This document shows, in pieces, positions 8,700 to 17,386 of a stretch of DNA of 64,000 nucleotides. The notes under the pieces were generated by a model. It was not told where the DNA came from, did no database searches, and saw only the letters and a program-made list of their open reading frames with translations. The first letter of the stretch is position 1, and every line of letters starts with the position of its first letter. Both the position numbers and the translations under genes were made by a program. This stretch comes from Mycolicibacterium austroafricanum (GTDB lineage Bacteria; Actinomycetota; Actinomycetes; Mycobacteriales; Mycobacteriaceae): contig NZ_CACSIP010000023.1 in assembly GCF_902705885.1 (NCBI RefSeq), forward strand, positions 241,442 to 305,441. Reading direction: 5' to 3'.

Positions 8700-9437
8700 T
8701 CAGCGGGAACGGCGCAACGTCACCCGGTAGGTGTACTGCTCGGGCAGGAAGTGGCTGACCGACAACTCGACCGGACGGCCGGTGCTGTCGGAATAGAGCC
8801 GGTCGACGCGCAGCATCGCATGCCCAACACGGCAGTCCACGGCTGCCGCGACGTCCTGGCCTGCCGTCGCGACCGTGATCGACTGCGCCGCTTCGGCAAT
8901 GGGTTCATCCAGGTGTGGTTCCAGCAGACCGATGACGGTGTGGGTGCCGACCGCGCCGGTCTTCAGTGCGCCGCTGTCCTCGACGTGACGCGCACTCGAG
9001 CCGGGCAGGTGCACGGTGGTCAACACGAACGGAATTCCGTGCCCGGCAGCCCCGTGCAGCCGCCGGAACACCACGGTGTGCACCACGTCGTCGTCTAGGC
9101 GCAGCCGACTCGCCGCCTCGACGTCGACCCGCCGGGTCAACCCGCGCACCACCTCCATGGTGGTGTCCTGCGACAGGTTCATCAGGTCCTCGATGGAACC
9201 GAGCTGACGGAGATAGCGTCCCGACTCCCTGGCATACGTCCCCCGCCCCGGAACCCGGTAGACCACCCCCTCGGCGACCAGGTCCTGAAACGCCCGGCGG
9301 ACCGTCTGGCGGGACAGCCCGTGTCGGGCAACGAGTTCGGACTCTGTCGGCAGCCGGACGCCGTGCGGGTAGCGGCCTGCACCGATCTCGTCGCGCAGCT
9401 GTTCACGCAGCAGCCGGTACGCCGGTTCCGCGCGCAT
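8700..9437 (-). CDS. GntR-family regulator, HutC/UTRA type
   Basis: This is a 245-residue transcription factor. Residues 1-75 form the winged helix-turn-helix of the GntR family, with the clear motif LPTESELVARHGLSRQTVRR followed by a YRVPGRGTYA wing. Residues 95-245 match the UTRA ligand-binding domain, with ..VVFRRL.. and a C-terminal SVSHFLPEQYTYRVTLRR. UTRA regulators bind small acidic or acylated effectors. The stop of this gene is upstream-adjacent to no same-strand gene, but its ATG lies 2 nt after the stop of the acyl-CoA dehydrogenase. The pair therefore reads dehydrogenase-then-regulator in one transcript. It may control the nearby lipid genes and itself. Confidence 0.88.
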   Translation of the reverse strand: MRAEPAYRLLREQLRDEIGAGRYPHGVRLPTESELVARHGLSRQTVRRAFQDLVAEGVVYRVPGRGTYARESGRYLRQLGSIEDLMNLSQDTTMEVVRGLTRRVDVEAASRLRLDDDVVHTVVFRRLHGAAGHGIPFVLTTVHLPGSSARHVEDSGALKTGAVGTHTVIGLLEPHLDEPIAEAAQSITVATAGQDVAAAVDCRVGHAMLRVDRLYSDSTGRPVELSVSHFLPEQYTYRVTLRRSR

Positions 9438-9439
9438 CC

Positions 9440-10600
9440 TCAGATGCCGCCCCGGGCGACGAGTTGTGCGGCGATGACATTGCGCTGGATCTCGTTGGTG
9501 CCCTCCCCGACGATCATCAGCGGCGCGTCCCGGAAATACCGCTCGACGTCGTATTCGGTCGAGTAGCCGTACCCGCCGTGGATGCGCACCGCGTTCAGCG
9601 CGATCTCCATCGCGGTCTCGGAGGCGAACAGCTTGGCCATCCCCGCCTCCATGTCGGCGCGCCGGCCGCTGTCGTAGCAGTCGGCCGCGTGCAGGGTGAG
9701 GGTGCGGGCGGCGGTCAGCTTCGTCGCCATGTCGGCCAGGTAGTGGCCGATCGCCTGGTGCTTCCAGATCGGCTGGCCGAAACTCTCCCGGTCCTGGGCG
9801 TAGGCCAGCGCGTCCTCGAGGGCGGCGGTGGCGACCCCGAGAGCGCGGGACGCCACCTGGATGCGCCCGGTCTCGAGGCCCTTCATCATCTGGCCGAAGC
9901 CCTTTCCGGGTTCGCCACCGAGGATCGCCGACGCGGGAACCCGGCAGTCGTCGAAGCGCAGCTCACAACTCTCCACACCCTTGTAGCCCAGCTTGGGCAG
10001 ATCCCGCGACACCGACAGTCCCGTGGTCCCCTGCTCGACCAGGAGCACCGAGATCCCTCGATGTGGGGGGCTCGCGGCGGGGTCGGTCTTGCACAGCAGC
10101 GCGATCAGCCCCGAGCGCCGGGCATTGGAGATCCACGTCTTCGACCCGTTGATGGCCAGCCCGCCGCCCTCGGACGGGACTGCCGTGGTCGTCATCGCCT
10201 GCAGGTCGGACCCGCCACCCGGTTCGGTCAGCGCCATCGTCGCGCGGATGTCCCCGGTGGCCATGTCCGGCAGATAACGCCGCTTCTGCTCCTCGGTGCC
10301 GAACAGCGCCAGCAGTTTGGCCACCACGGTGTGGCCGCCCATCGCGCCGGCCAGGCTCATCCAGCCCCGGGAAAGTTCCTGGGTGACCAGCACGTAGCAC
10401 CGGGTCGACACCGGCGTGCCGCCGTACTCCTCCGGGATCGCCAGCCCGTAGACACCGATGCGCTTCATCTGTTCGATCCACGCCTCGGGGTAGGAATTGG
10501 CGTGTTCGACGTCTCGGACGGTGGGTTTGACGTCGCGGTCGACGAACGTCCGGACCGTGTCGACCAGGAAGGCTTCCTCGTCGTTCAGCTGGGCAGGCAC
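9440..10600 (-). CDS. fadE3: Acyl-CoA dehydrogenase (FadE3-like)
   Basis: This 386-residue FAD enzyme would introduce the alpha-beta double bond in an acyl-CoA, passing electrons to ETF. Segments expected of the family are present: ALTEPGGGSDLQAM near residue 125 (FAD contact), GSKTWISNARRSG, and the C-terminal IHGGYGYSTEYDVERYFRD. Next comes GEGTNEIQRNVIA, whose first Glu is the candidate catalytic base. The GTG at 10600 is chosen because a perfect AAAGGAGG lies 8 nt upstream. A much longer frame continues back through the opposite-strand genes and is not real. It is divergent from the MaoC-like gene and followed by the UTRA regulator. Confidence 0.92.
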   Translation of the reverse strand: MPAQLNDEEAFLVDTVRTFVDRDVKPTVRDVEHANSYPEAWIEQMKRIGVYGLAIPEEYGGTPVSTRCYVLVTQELSRGWMSLAGAMGGHTVVAKLLALFGTEEQKRRYLPDMATGDIRATMALTEPGGGSDLQAMTTTAVPSEGGGLAINGSKTWISNARRSGLIALLCKTDPAASPPHRGISVLLVEQGTTGLSVSRDLPKLGYKGVESCELRFDDCRVPASAILGGEPGKGFGQMMKGLETGRIQVASRALGVATAALEDALAYAQDRESFGQPIWKHQAIGHYLADMATKLTAARTLTLHAADCYDSGRRADMEAGMAKLFASETAMEIALNAVRIHGGYGYSTEYDVERYFRDAPLMIVGEGTNEIQRNVIAAQLVARGGI

Positions 10601-10619
10601 CCGCGTCACCTCCTTTAAA

Positions 10620-10686
10620 TGTACGGCCATATTGACATGACAACGAGCATGGTGCCAGCATGGCGAGCTGTGACTTTGTACGGCCA
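10620..10686. promoter_or_regulatory. Divergent control region with two TGTACGGCCA repeats
   Basis: The gap between the divergent fadE3-like and MaoC-like genes carries the 10-mer TGTACGGCCA twice in direct orientation (10620-10629 and 10677-10686), exactly 57 bp apart. Between them lies TTGACATGACAA (10632-10643), one base off a perfect palindrome of the type found at 25495. These are candidate operators for the neighbouring GntR/UTRA regulator or a shared lipid regulator. Confidence 0.45.
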
Positions 10687-10687
10687 A

Positions 10688-11677
10688 ATGCCGGGCGGAC
10701 CGCACTTCGACGATCTTCAGGTGGGTCAGGTCTTCGACTCCTCCCCGTCGGTGACGTTGACCGCGGGCATCGCGGCGGCACATCAGGCGATCCTCGGCGA
10801 CCGCCTCCGGCTGGCGCTGGACGCCGAACTCGCGGCCGCGGTGACCGGATCGCTCGGCCCGCTGGCACACCCGGCGCTGGTGTGCGACGTGGCGATCGGC
10901 CAGTCCACGGTCGTGACCCAGCGGGTGAAGGCCAACCTGTTCTACCGCGGGTTGAGGTTTCACCGGTTCCCGGTCATCGGCGACACCCTGTTCACCCGCA
11001 CCGAGGTGGTCGGGCTCAAGCAAAACACCGCCAAGCCCGGCCGCGTCCCCACCGGCCTGGCCGCGCTGCGGATGACCACCATCGACGGGGTGGGCCGGCT
11101 CGTTCTGGATTTCTACCGGTGCGCGATGCTGCCGCTGAGCGGGACCGCCGTGGAGACGGGTCACGCCGACGACCTGTCGGATATCGGCGCCGCGGCGGGT
11201 CCGGTCTCCGACCCCACCGCGGACTGGGATCATCAGGCGTTCCGGGCCCGGGTGCCGGGTCCGCACTTCGATCCCGCCCTGGCCGGTGAGGTGCTGCGCA
11301 GCACCGCCGATGTGGTGAGCAGTGCACCCGAGCTCGCCCGGCTGTCGCTGAACATCGCTGCCACCCATCATGATTGGCGCGCGTCCGGACAGCGGCTGGT
11401 CTACGGCGGCCACACGATCGGGTTGGCGCTCGCGCAGGCCACCCGGCTGTTGCCGAACCTGGTTACCGTGCTGGGTTGGGAGTCGTGTGACCACACCGGC
11501 CCGGTGCACGAGAACGACACGCTCTACAGCGAACTGAGCATCGAATCCGCCGAACCCCTGCCCGACGGCCGCGGCGGGGTGGTGCGGTTGCGTTCGCAGG
11601 TCTACGCCGCGGGTGGGTCGGAGCCCGAGGCCGACCGTCCGGTCCTGGACTGGCGCTTCACCGGCCTGCTGTTCTGA
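10688..11677 (+). CDS. MaoC-like double hot-dog protein (Rv0216-like)
   Basis: This 329-residue protein resembles tandem hot-dog (R-specific hydratase, MaoC-type) proteins. The N-terminal half begins GGPHFDDLQVGQVF, as in MaoC dehydratases. A second half carries HTIGLALAQATRLLPN and a terminal GWESCDHTGPVHENDTLY segment, which is the usual hot-dog beta-strand pattern. The family either hydrates enoyl-CoAs or has lost activity, and the Rv0216 protein has this double fold. ATG 10688 is used, and an in-frame GTG at 10670 is the main alternative. Neither has a good ribosome-binding site, so the start is uncertain. It probably works with the dehydrogenase encoded divergently, as consecutive beta-oxidation-type steps. 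Confidence 0.8.
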   Translation: MPGGPHFDDLQVGQVFDSSPSVTLTAGIAAAHQAILGDRLRLALDAELAAAVTGSLGPLAHPALVCDVAIGQSTVVTQRVKANLFYRGLRFHRFPVIGDTLFTRTEVVGLKQNTAKPGRVPTGLAALRMTTIDGVGRLVLDFYRCAMLPLSGTAVETGHADDLSDIGAAAGPVSDPTADWDHQAFRARVPGPHFDPALAGEVLRSTADVVSSAPELARLSLNIAATHHDWRASGQRLVYGGHTIGLALAQATRLLPNLVTVLGWESCDHTGPVHENDTLYSELSIESAEPLPDGRGGVVRLRSQVYAAGGSEPEADRPVLDWRFTGLLF

Positions 11678-11678
11678 G

Positions 11679-11711
11679 CGGACGTCACCCACAATGGTGT
11701 GGTGACGTCCG
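11679..11711 (+). promoter_or_regulatory. 11-bp inverted repeat spanning a start codon
   Basis: Perfect arms CGGACGTCACC (11679-11689) and GGTGACGTCCG (11701-11711) enclose an 11-nt loop. They lie between the stop of the MaoC-like gene (11677) and the first codons of the CoA-transferase (GTG 11699/11702). In RNA the hairpin would bury the start codon. As DNA it could be an operator. Confidence 0.5.
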
Positions 11712-12820
11712 TGGGTTTCCCCGCCGCCGTGCTCGCGCATGCGCAGTCGGCCGCGCAGTGCCTCGGTGTCGGTGTCGACGCCGGGGAGTTGCTCGGTGGC
11801 CGAGCCGCGCTGCTGGGACTGCAGTCCCGCGGCCAGGTGTCGGCGGGCGGGGCCACCCGGCTGATGGGCGACGGCACCGGCGCCTGGTGCGCGCTGACGC
11901 TGTCCCGTCCTGACGACGTCGCAGCGGTGCCCGCGCTGGTCGAGTCCGACGACCTCGCCGCAGATCCCTGGCCGGTGCTCGCCCGGCGGGTCGGCCGGGT
12001 CGGAGCGGTGTCCTTCGCCGAGCGCGCCCGATTGCTCGGTCTGCCCGTCGGTGTGCTGGGCGAGACGACGGACCCACCGGGGGCGGCGCCGCGGATCCGG
12101 CGCCTCGGCGGGCGCCGACCGACGCCGGTGTCCCCGCAGGATCTCCTGGTCGTCGACCTGTCGTCGATGTGGGCGGGCCCGCTGTGCGCCCGATTGTTGG
12201 CGCGTGCCGGTGCGACCGTGGTCAAGGTCGAGACCGCGGCACGCCCGGATGGCACCCGCGCCGGCGCGCCGGCGTTCTTCGACTGGGTCAACAGCGGAAA
12301 GCTCTCCTACAGAGCAGATTTCCGACATCCCGAGGGCCTGCGCCGGTTACTGGCCGCGGCCGACGCGGTGATCGAGTCGTCCCGGCCTGCAGCGCTGGAA
12401 CGACACGGCCTCGGACCGTCGGACCAGCCCGACCGTGACGGGCGGATCTGGTTGCGGATCACCGGCCACGGCACCGAGGGCGAACACGCCGACTGGGTGG
12501 CCTTCGGCGACGACGCGGCGGTATCGGGCGGGCTGGTGGCCGGCGCCGCCGATGCGCCGAGGTTCTGTGGGGATGCGATCGCCGACCCGCTCACCGGTAT
12601 CCACGCCGCGCTGGCCATCCTGCAATCGTGCGGCCGCGGGGGCGGCGAGCTGATCGAGCTCTCCATGGCCGGGGTGTCCGCAACATATGCACGGCTGCCC
12701 GTCGGTGACGAGATAACCTGTGCGGCAACGCCGGTCGTGCCCCAGGCGGCCGCCGCCCTGGGAGCCGACAATGCCGCTGTCGAGCGCCTGGCAGCCCAGC
12801 GGCTTACCCCGACATGCTGA
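11699..12820 (+). CDS. CaiB/BaiF family CoA-transferase
   Basis: This 373-residue protein belongs to the family III (CaiB/BaiF) CoA-transferases, which move CoA between carboxylic acids. The recognisable core starts near residue 148 with DLLVVDLSSMWAGPLCARLLARAGATVVKVE, whose Rossmann-type CoA-binding signature is quoted here in two parts: DLSSMWAGPLCARLL and AGATVVKVE. It continues with FFDWVNSGK and a GIHAALAIL segment. I could not place the family catalytic Asp with confidence. GDDAAV near residue 274 is the nearest candidate. It starts at GTG 11699 or 11702 inside an inverted repeat and ends by overlapping the amidohydrolase ATG by 7 nt. The run of genes from 10688 to 14121 is probably one transcript. 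Confidence 0.85.
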   Translation: MVTSVGFPAAVLAHAQSAAQCLGVGVDAGELLGGRAALLGLQSRGQVSAGGATRLMGDGTGAWCALTLSRPDDVAAVPALVESDDLAADPWPVLARRVGRVGAVSFAERARLLGLPVGVLGETTDPPGAAPRIRRLGGRRPTPVSPQDLLVVDLSSMWAGPLCARLLARAGATVVKVETAARPDGTRAGAPAFFDWVNSGKLSYRADFRHPEGLRRLLAAADAVIESSRPAALERHGLGPSDQPDRDGRIWLRITGHGTEGEHADWVAFGDDAAVSGGLVAGAADAPRFCGDAIADPLTGIHAALAILQSCGRGGGELIELSMAGVSATYARLPVGDEITCAATPVVPQAAAALGADNAAVERLAAQRLTPTC

Positions 12821-14121
12821 TCCAGCGGGCGGTGCTGCTCGACGGCACACGCACCGACATCCGCGTCGGCGAACAGATCACCGAGGTCGCCGACGGGCTG
12901 GCGGCCCGGCCCGGGGAGACGGTGTACGACGCCGCCGGCGGCGCCGTGCTGCCGGGGTTGCACGACCATCATCTGCACCTGCGCGCTGTCGCGGCAGCCC
13001 TGCACTCGGTCCGTGTCGGCCCGGCCGAAGTCGCCGGTGCCCCGGACCTCGCCCGCGTCCTCGCCGCGGCGCGCGTCGACGCCGACGGCTGGATTCGGGC
13101 GGTCGGCTACCACGACGCCGTAGCGGGGCCACTGGACCGACACGTGCTCGACGCGCTCTCGCCGCCGGCGGTGCCGGCGCGGGTTCAGCACCGCAGCGGG
13201 GTGCAGTGGACGGTCAACTCGGTCGGGCTCGCCCGGATCGGCCTGGCGGGCCATCCGGACGGTCGGCTGCGCAGCGCAGACCCAAGCTGGTCGTCGACGC
13301 TGCTGCGCAGCGAGCCGAGCCTGGCCGAGATCAGCGCGCAGCTGTGCGGATACGGCGTCACCGGGGTCACCGACGCCACCCCGGATCTCTCCGCCGCCGA
13401 CGTGGCGAACCTGCACCGCGCCCACGCCGCAGGCGAGCTGCGCCAGAAGCTGCACTGCCTGGCGCCGGGAAAGCGCATCCTGCACGACGACGAGCTGGAC
13501 CTCGAGGGCCTCACCGAATGGGTCTGCGACGTACACGCCGCAGGTCGCACCGTCGCGGTGCACTGCGTGACGGCCGCGCAGCTGGTGATCACCCTCGAGG
13601 CGCTGCGCTGCGCCGGTGGCCGCCCCGGCGACCGCGTCGAGCATGCCGCGGTGGTGCCCGACGGCACCCTGTCCGACCTCGCCGCCGCCGGCGTGACGGT
13701 GGTGACCCAGCCGAACTTCGTCGCAGAGCGCGGCGACCAGTACCTGGCCGACGTGCCGGCCGCCGAACACCACGAGCTCTGGCGGGTGGCGTCGCTGCGC
13801 CGCGCCGGGGTGCCCGTCGCGCTGTCGACGGACGCACCGTTCGGTGACGCCGATCCGTGGGCGGCGATGCGCGCGGCGGTGCACCGCCGCACGCCCGCCG
13901 GCGCGATTCTCGGCGCGGCCGAGTGCGTCTCACCGGCCGAGGCGTTGGCGATGTTCCTCGGTGCGCCGACCCGCCCTGCGTCCGCCCGGCCGGTTCAGCC
14001 GGGTGCTCCCGGCGACCTGTGTGTCCTGTCTGCGCCACCGGCCGACGCGCTGGCCGACCTGGATCGCGGCCTGGTGGCCGCCACCGTCATCAGTGGGGAG
14101 TTGGTGTTCCAGAGGCCGTGA
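12814..14121 (+). CDS. Amidohydrolase-family metal-dependent hydrolase
   Basis: This 435-residue protein has the amidohydrolase (TIM-barrel) pattern. An N-terminal beta-sandwich strand leads to VLPGLHDHHLHLR, whose HDHHLH supplies the first metal ligands near residues 49-54. Later come VAVHCVTAAQ near residue 249, VEHAAVVP near 273, and STDAPFGDADPW near 339, whose Asp is the usual catalytic residue. The pattern is closest to the YtcJ/amidohydrolase-3 branch, which acts on amides or cyclic amides. The true substrate cannot be told. Its start overlaps the CoA-transferase end. Its 3' end overlaps the LipW-like gene on the other strand by 32 bp. Confidence 0.85.
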   Translation: MLIQRAVLLDGTRTDIRVGEQITEVADGLAARPGETVYDAAGGAVLPGLHDHHLHLRAVAAALHSVRVGPAEVAGAPDLARVLAAARVDADGWIRAVGYHDAVAGPLDRHVLDALSPPAVPARVQHRSGVQWTVNSVGLARIGLAGHPDGRLRSADPSWSSTLLRSEPSLAEISAQLCGYGVTGVTDATPDLSAADVANLHRAHAAGELRQKLHCLAPGKRILHDDELDLEGLTEWVCDVHAAGRTVAVHCVTAAQLVITLEALRCAGGRPGDRVEHAAVVPDGTLSDLAAAGVTVVTQPNFVAERGDQYLADVPAAEHHELWRVASLRRAGVPVALSTDAPFGDADPWAAMRAAVHRRTPAGAILGAAECVSPAEALAMFLGAPTRPASARPVQPGAPGDLCVLSAPPADALADLDRGLVAATVISGELVFQRP

Positions 14122-15007
14122 ACGAGGTCCTCAGTAGCGCGCACTGGCTGGCGAAAAACGACTGCGAGACATCGGCTTTCGGCGCGATGCCGTCGAAGCC
14201 GTGGAACGCGCCCTGGACCACCAGCACCTCGCACGGCACTCCGGCGGCACGCAACCGCTCGGCGTAGGCGAGGTCCTCGTCGTGGAACAGGTCCAGCGTT
14301 CCGACGCCGATCCAGGCCGGCGGAAGCCCGCCGAGGTCCTCCCGGCGGGCCGGTACGGCGACCTCCGGATCGGCGTCGCCGAGGTAGGCACGCCAACCGA
14401 AACGGTTGCTCGACTGATTCCACAGCCGGTGCCCGGGGTTGTCCAGATCGGTCCGTGACACGGTGCGGTCGTCGAGCATCGGATAGACCAGAAGCTGTGC
14501 AGCCAAGTCGATCTGGCCGCGGTCGCGGGTCAGCAGCGCCAGCGCGGCAGCCAGCCCGCCGCCGGCGCTGGCTCCGCCGATCGCCACCCGGGAGGGATCG
14601 ACCGAGGGCAGCGCGGCCAGCCAGCTCAGCGCTGAATAGCAGTCCTCCACCGGCGCCGGATACGGGTGCTCGGGCGCCAGCCGGTAGTTCACCGACGCGA
14701 CGGTGGCGCCGAGCTCGCGGGCGAACCTGCGGCACAGCACGTCGTCCTGGGCCGCGTCGCCGATGACGTACCCGCCGCCGTGGATCCACAGCAGCGCCGG
14801 GCCGCAACCGGAGACCTCGGCGGGACGGTACAGCCGGACCCCGACGCCCGACGGCAGCGTGAGCACCTCGACATCGTCGGGTTCGTGGCGCCACATCAGC
14901 CGGCTCGCAGCGCGGATGAACGGCAGGGTCAGCGGCGTGATCATCTGTTTGGGCAGCAATTTGGCACTGCGTCGCAACTCGGGATGGAACTCCGGAACCG
15001 TCTTCAT
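14090..15007 (-). CDS. lipW: Alpha/beta hydrolase, HSL family (LipW-like)
   Basis: This 305-residue esterase has the hormone-sensitive-lipase signature. The oxyanion-hole motif HGGGYVIGD lies near residue 77 and the nucleophile elbow GGASAGGG near 147. The acid is in VGTLDLFHDED near 245 and the His in GAFHGFD near 275. Such enzymes cleave short- to medium-chain esters and are cytosolic or cell-wall associated. There is no signal peptide here. ATG 15007 has a weak AGG upstream, and a GTG at 15016 is an alternative start. The 3' end overlaps the convergent amidohydrolase gene. The symbol rests on position relative to the Rv0216/Rv0217c order and on family. Expression may be linked to the double acyl-CoA dehydrogenase upstream, 33 bp away on the same strand. 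Confidence 0.85.
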   Translation of the reverse strand: MKTVPEFHPELRRSAKLLPKQMITPLTLPFIRAASRLMWRHEPDDVEVLTLPSGVGVRLYRPAEVSGCGPALLWIHGGGYVIGDAAQDDVLCRRFARELGATVASVNYRLAPEHPYPAPVEDCYSALSWLAALPSVDPSRVAIGGASAGGGLAAALALLTRDRGQIDLAAQLLVYPMLDDRTVSRTDLDNPGHRLWNQSSNRFGWRAYLGDADPEVAVPARREDLGGLPPAWIGVGTLDLFHDEDLAYAERLRAAGVPCEVLVVQGAFHGFDGIAPKADVSQSFFASQCALLRTSFTASGTPTPH

Positions 15008-15040
15008 GCTGGGCACCTGATCAGTATGCGCACCACTTCA

Positions 15041-17218
15041 TCACCGCAGCAGTGGATCGCGGGGCAACCCGAGGATCCGCTCGGCGATGGTGTTGCGGGT
15101 GATCTCCGAGGTGCCACCGGCGATGGTCATCGCGCGGTTGCCCAGGTAGCTGCGGGTCAGCTGCGGCGTCTGCTCCACCGCAGCGGCCGTGCCGGCCAGT
15201 TCGAAGGCCAACTCGGTCAGCCGTTGACCCGACTCGGCGACCAGCAGCTTCGTCACGTTGCCCTCCGGTCCCGGCTCGGCACCGGCGATCGCCCGGCTCG
15301 CGCGGCGCAGGTTGAGCAGTCGCAGCGCGTGGATCTCGGCGATCACCGCACCCGCCTGCCTGCTGTACATCGTGGCCGTTGCCGGCGAGCTGTCGAGAAG
15401 TTCGACCAGGTGGTCGGGGGTGGTGCCGCCGATGGCACCCGATCCGCCGCCGATGGAGACCCGCTCGTTGCCCAGCGTCGCCCGCGCCACCAGCCAGCCC
15501 TTGTTCACGTCACCCACCACGTCGGAGTCCGGCACGAACACGTCGTCGAAGAAGACCTCGTTGAAGTGTGCGTCGCCGGTGATGCCCCGCAGCGGGTTGA
15601 CCGTCACCCCTTCGGATTTCATGTCGATGGCCATCATCGTCACTCCGGCGTGCTTGGGGGCGTCGAAATCGGTGCGCACCGTCGCCAGGCCCCATTGGCA
15701 CATGTGGGCCAGGCTCGTCCAGACCTTCTGCCCGGTGATCCGCCAGCCGCCGTCCACCTTCTTGGCCGCGGTGCGCACTGCCGCGGCATCCGAGCCCGCA
15801 CCGGGTTCGGAGAACAGCTGACACCACATCACCTGGCCGCGCAGCACCGGCTCCACCCAGCGCTCCCGCTGGTCTTCGGTGCCGGCCTGGGCGATCGTCA
15901 GCGCAACCCAGCCGGTGATCCCCATGTCCGGGCGTTCGATGTCGGCGAACTCCTCTTCGATGACCAGCTGTTCGAGGACGTCGGCGCCGCGGCCCCACGG
16001 CCGGGGCCAGTGCGGGACCAGATAGCCGGACTCGACGAGAGCATCGCGCTGCTGATCCGCCGGCAGCGCCGTGACCCGTTCGGCGACCTCGCGCGCGGCG
16101 CTGCGGTGGTCGTCGGCCTCGGGGGGAAGGGTGAACGACGCTCCGTGAGCCCGGCCGCTGCGCTGGCCCTCGACGACGTCGAGCAGGGGGTCGGCACCGT
16201 CGGCCATCAGCGCCGCCAGCATGCGGGCTCTGCGCAGATACAGATGGGCGTCGTGCTCCCAGGTGTAGCCGATACCGCCGTGTAGTTGAATGTTGTTCTG
16301 TGCGTTGAACACCTGGGCGTGAATCGCATGCGAGGCGGCGACGGCCGCGGGGAACCAGGCGCTGTCCAGGTCGTCGGCGCGAGCCGCATCCCAGGTGGCC
16401 GCGGTGGCTACCTCGGCGGCGACGAGCATGTTGGCGGCGTGGTGCTTGACCGCCTGGAAGGTGCCGATGGTGCGGCCGAACTGCTCGCGCACCTTCGCGT
16501 AGTCGACGGCCATGTCCAGCGCCGCCCAGCTCACGCCCACCGCCTCGGCCGAGGCCAAGATCCGGAACACCGTCCTGGCGTTGCGCGCAGCCCCGCGCAG
16601 CACACGATCGGCAGGGACGGTGACGTCGTGCAACGCCACGGATCCGACGCTGCGGGTGGTGTCGAGCGTGTCGAGCGCGCCGACCGTGACCCCATCGGCG
16701 CCCGCGGGCACGATCACGACGTCGTCACCGGCCACGAGCACCAGGATGTCGGCGTCCGGCGCGCCGAGCACCGCGGGGCACTGCCCGGTGACGACCAGGT
16801 CGGCACCCACCGCGACCGATCCCGACACGCCGAGCGCGGCGACGGTTTCACCGCCGGCCAACCCGGGGAGGAACTCGTTGCGCACCGGATCGGGTGCGCA
16901 CCGGTCGATCACCACCGAGGCCGCCACGCTGGGCAGGAACGGCCCGGGACACAGCTGGCGGCCCTGGGACTCGAGCACCACGGCGAGTTCGGCCAACCCG
17001 AAGCCCGACCCGCCGACCTCCTCACCGATCGCCAGCCCGGTCCAACCGAGTTCGGTCGCCGCCGACCAGAGGTCGGACGGATGACGGGACCCGCCCTCGA
17101 GTGAGGCCCGGGCGGTGGCCAGCGCCGCCAACCGGGTGAGCTGCCCGCTCGCAGCTTCGGCCAGGTCCTGATGATCGTCGGTGATGGCAAGCCTCGATGC
17201 GGTCGCGCTCTTACTCAC
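15041..17218 (-). CDS. Fused double acyl-CoA dehydrogenase (FadE6/22/34 type)
   Basis: At 725 residues this is twice a normal acyl-CoA dehydrogenase. It reads as two dehydrogenase domains in tandem. The N-terminal domain (about 1-345) ends with LHGGIGYTWEHDAHLYLRRA near residue 315, where the Glu of TWEHD is the candidate catalytic base. The C-terminal domain (about 365-725) has FSEPGAGSDAAAV and GQKVWTSLAHMCQWG for FAD binding, and ends AGGTSEITRNTIAERILG. That position carries Gly where simple dehydrogenases have Glu. In steroid-type mycobacterial enzymes such halves are separate subunits with one active Glu per pair, and the fused form is known in FadE34. A bulky acyl-CoA substrate is therefore likely. 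The GTG at 17218 has GAGGG upstream, and a palindrome lies 24 bp before it. Confidence 0.9.
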   Translation of the reverse strand: MSKSATASRLAITDDHQDLAEAASGQLTRLAALATARASLEGGSRHPSDLWSAATELGWTGLAIGEEVGGSGFGLAELAVVLESQGRQLCPGPFLPSVAASVVIDRCAPDPVRNEFLPGLAGGETVAALGVSGSVAVGADLVVTGQCPAVLGAPDADILVLVAGDDVVIVPAGADGVTVGALDTLDTTRSVGSVALHDVTVPADRVLRGAARNARTVFRILASAEAVGVSWAALDMAVDYAKVREQFGRTIGTFQAVKHHAANMLVAAEVATAATWDAARADDLDSAWFPAAVAASHAIHAQVFNAQNNIQLHGGIGYTWEHDAHLYLRRARMLAALMADGADPLLDVVEGQRSGRAHGASFTLPPEADDHRSAAREVAERVTALPADQQRDALVESGYLVPHWPRPWGRGADVLEQLVIEEEFADIERPDMGITGWVALTIAQAGTEDQRERWVEPVLRGQVMWCQLFSEPGAGSDAAAVRTAAKKVDGGWRITGQKVWTSLAHMCQWGLATVRTDFDAPKHAGVTMMAIDMKSEGVTVNPLRGITGDAHFNEVFFDDVFVPDSDVVGDVNKGWLVARATLGNERVSIGGGSGAIGGTTPDHLVELLDSSPATATMYSRQAGAVIAEIHALRLLNLRRASRAIAGAEPGPEGNVTKLLVAESGQRLTELAFELAGTAAAVEQTPQLTRSYLGNRAMTIAGGTSEITRNTIAERILGLPRDPLLR

Positions 17219-17241
17219 TGGGGACGCCCTCTTCGGTGGAT

Positions 17242-17255
17242 TTGACAGTTGTCAA
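17242..17255. promoter_or_regulatory. Palindrome TTGACA-GT-TGTCAA upstream of double FadE
   Basis: A perfect 6-bp-arm palindrome with a 2-nt spacer sits 24 bp before the GTG of the fused dehydrogenase, in the gap shared with the divergent LipC-like gene. It resembles the inverted repeats at 6191-6204 and 25495-25506, so one regulator could link them. The half-site is also the sigma -35 consensus, which tempers the claim. Confidence 0.5.
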
Positions 17256-17386
17256 CGAAGTTAGCGTGCCAGACGACGAAGACGACATCTGTGAGTGAGA
17301 TCACAAATCGGCAACGGCGACAACTTGAGTAGACAACTTCGCTCAAGGTGTCGTTTGACTTTCGCGCATGAGGGTACGCTCGCGAA

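Noticed and set aside
9440..12328. A 962-codon minus-strand frame suggesting a fused giant acyl-CoA dehydrogenase
   Set aside because: Only 9440-10600 resembles a dehydrogenase. The rest is the reverse of the MaoC-like and CoA-transferase genes, and a perfect AAAGGAGG precedes GTG 10600.
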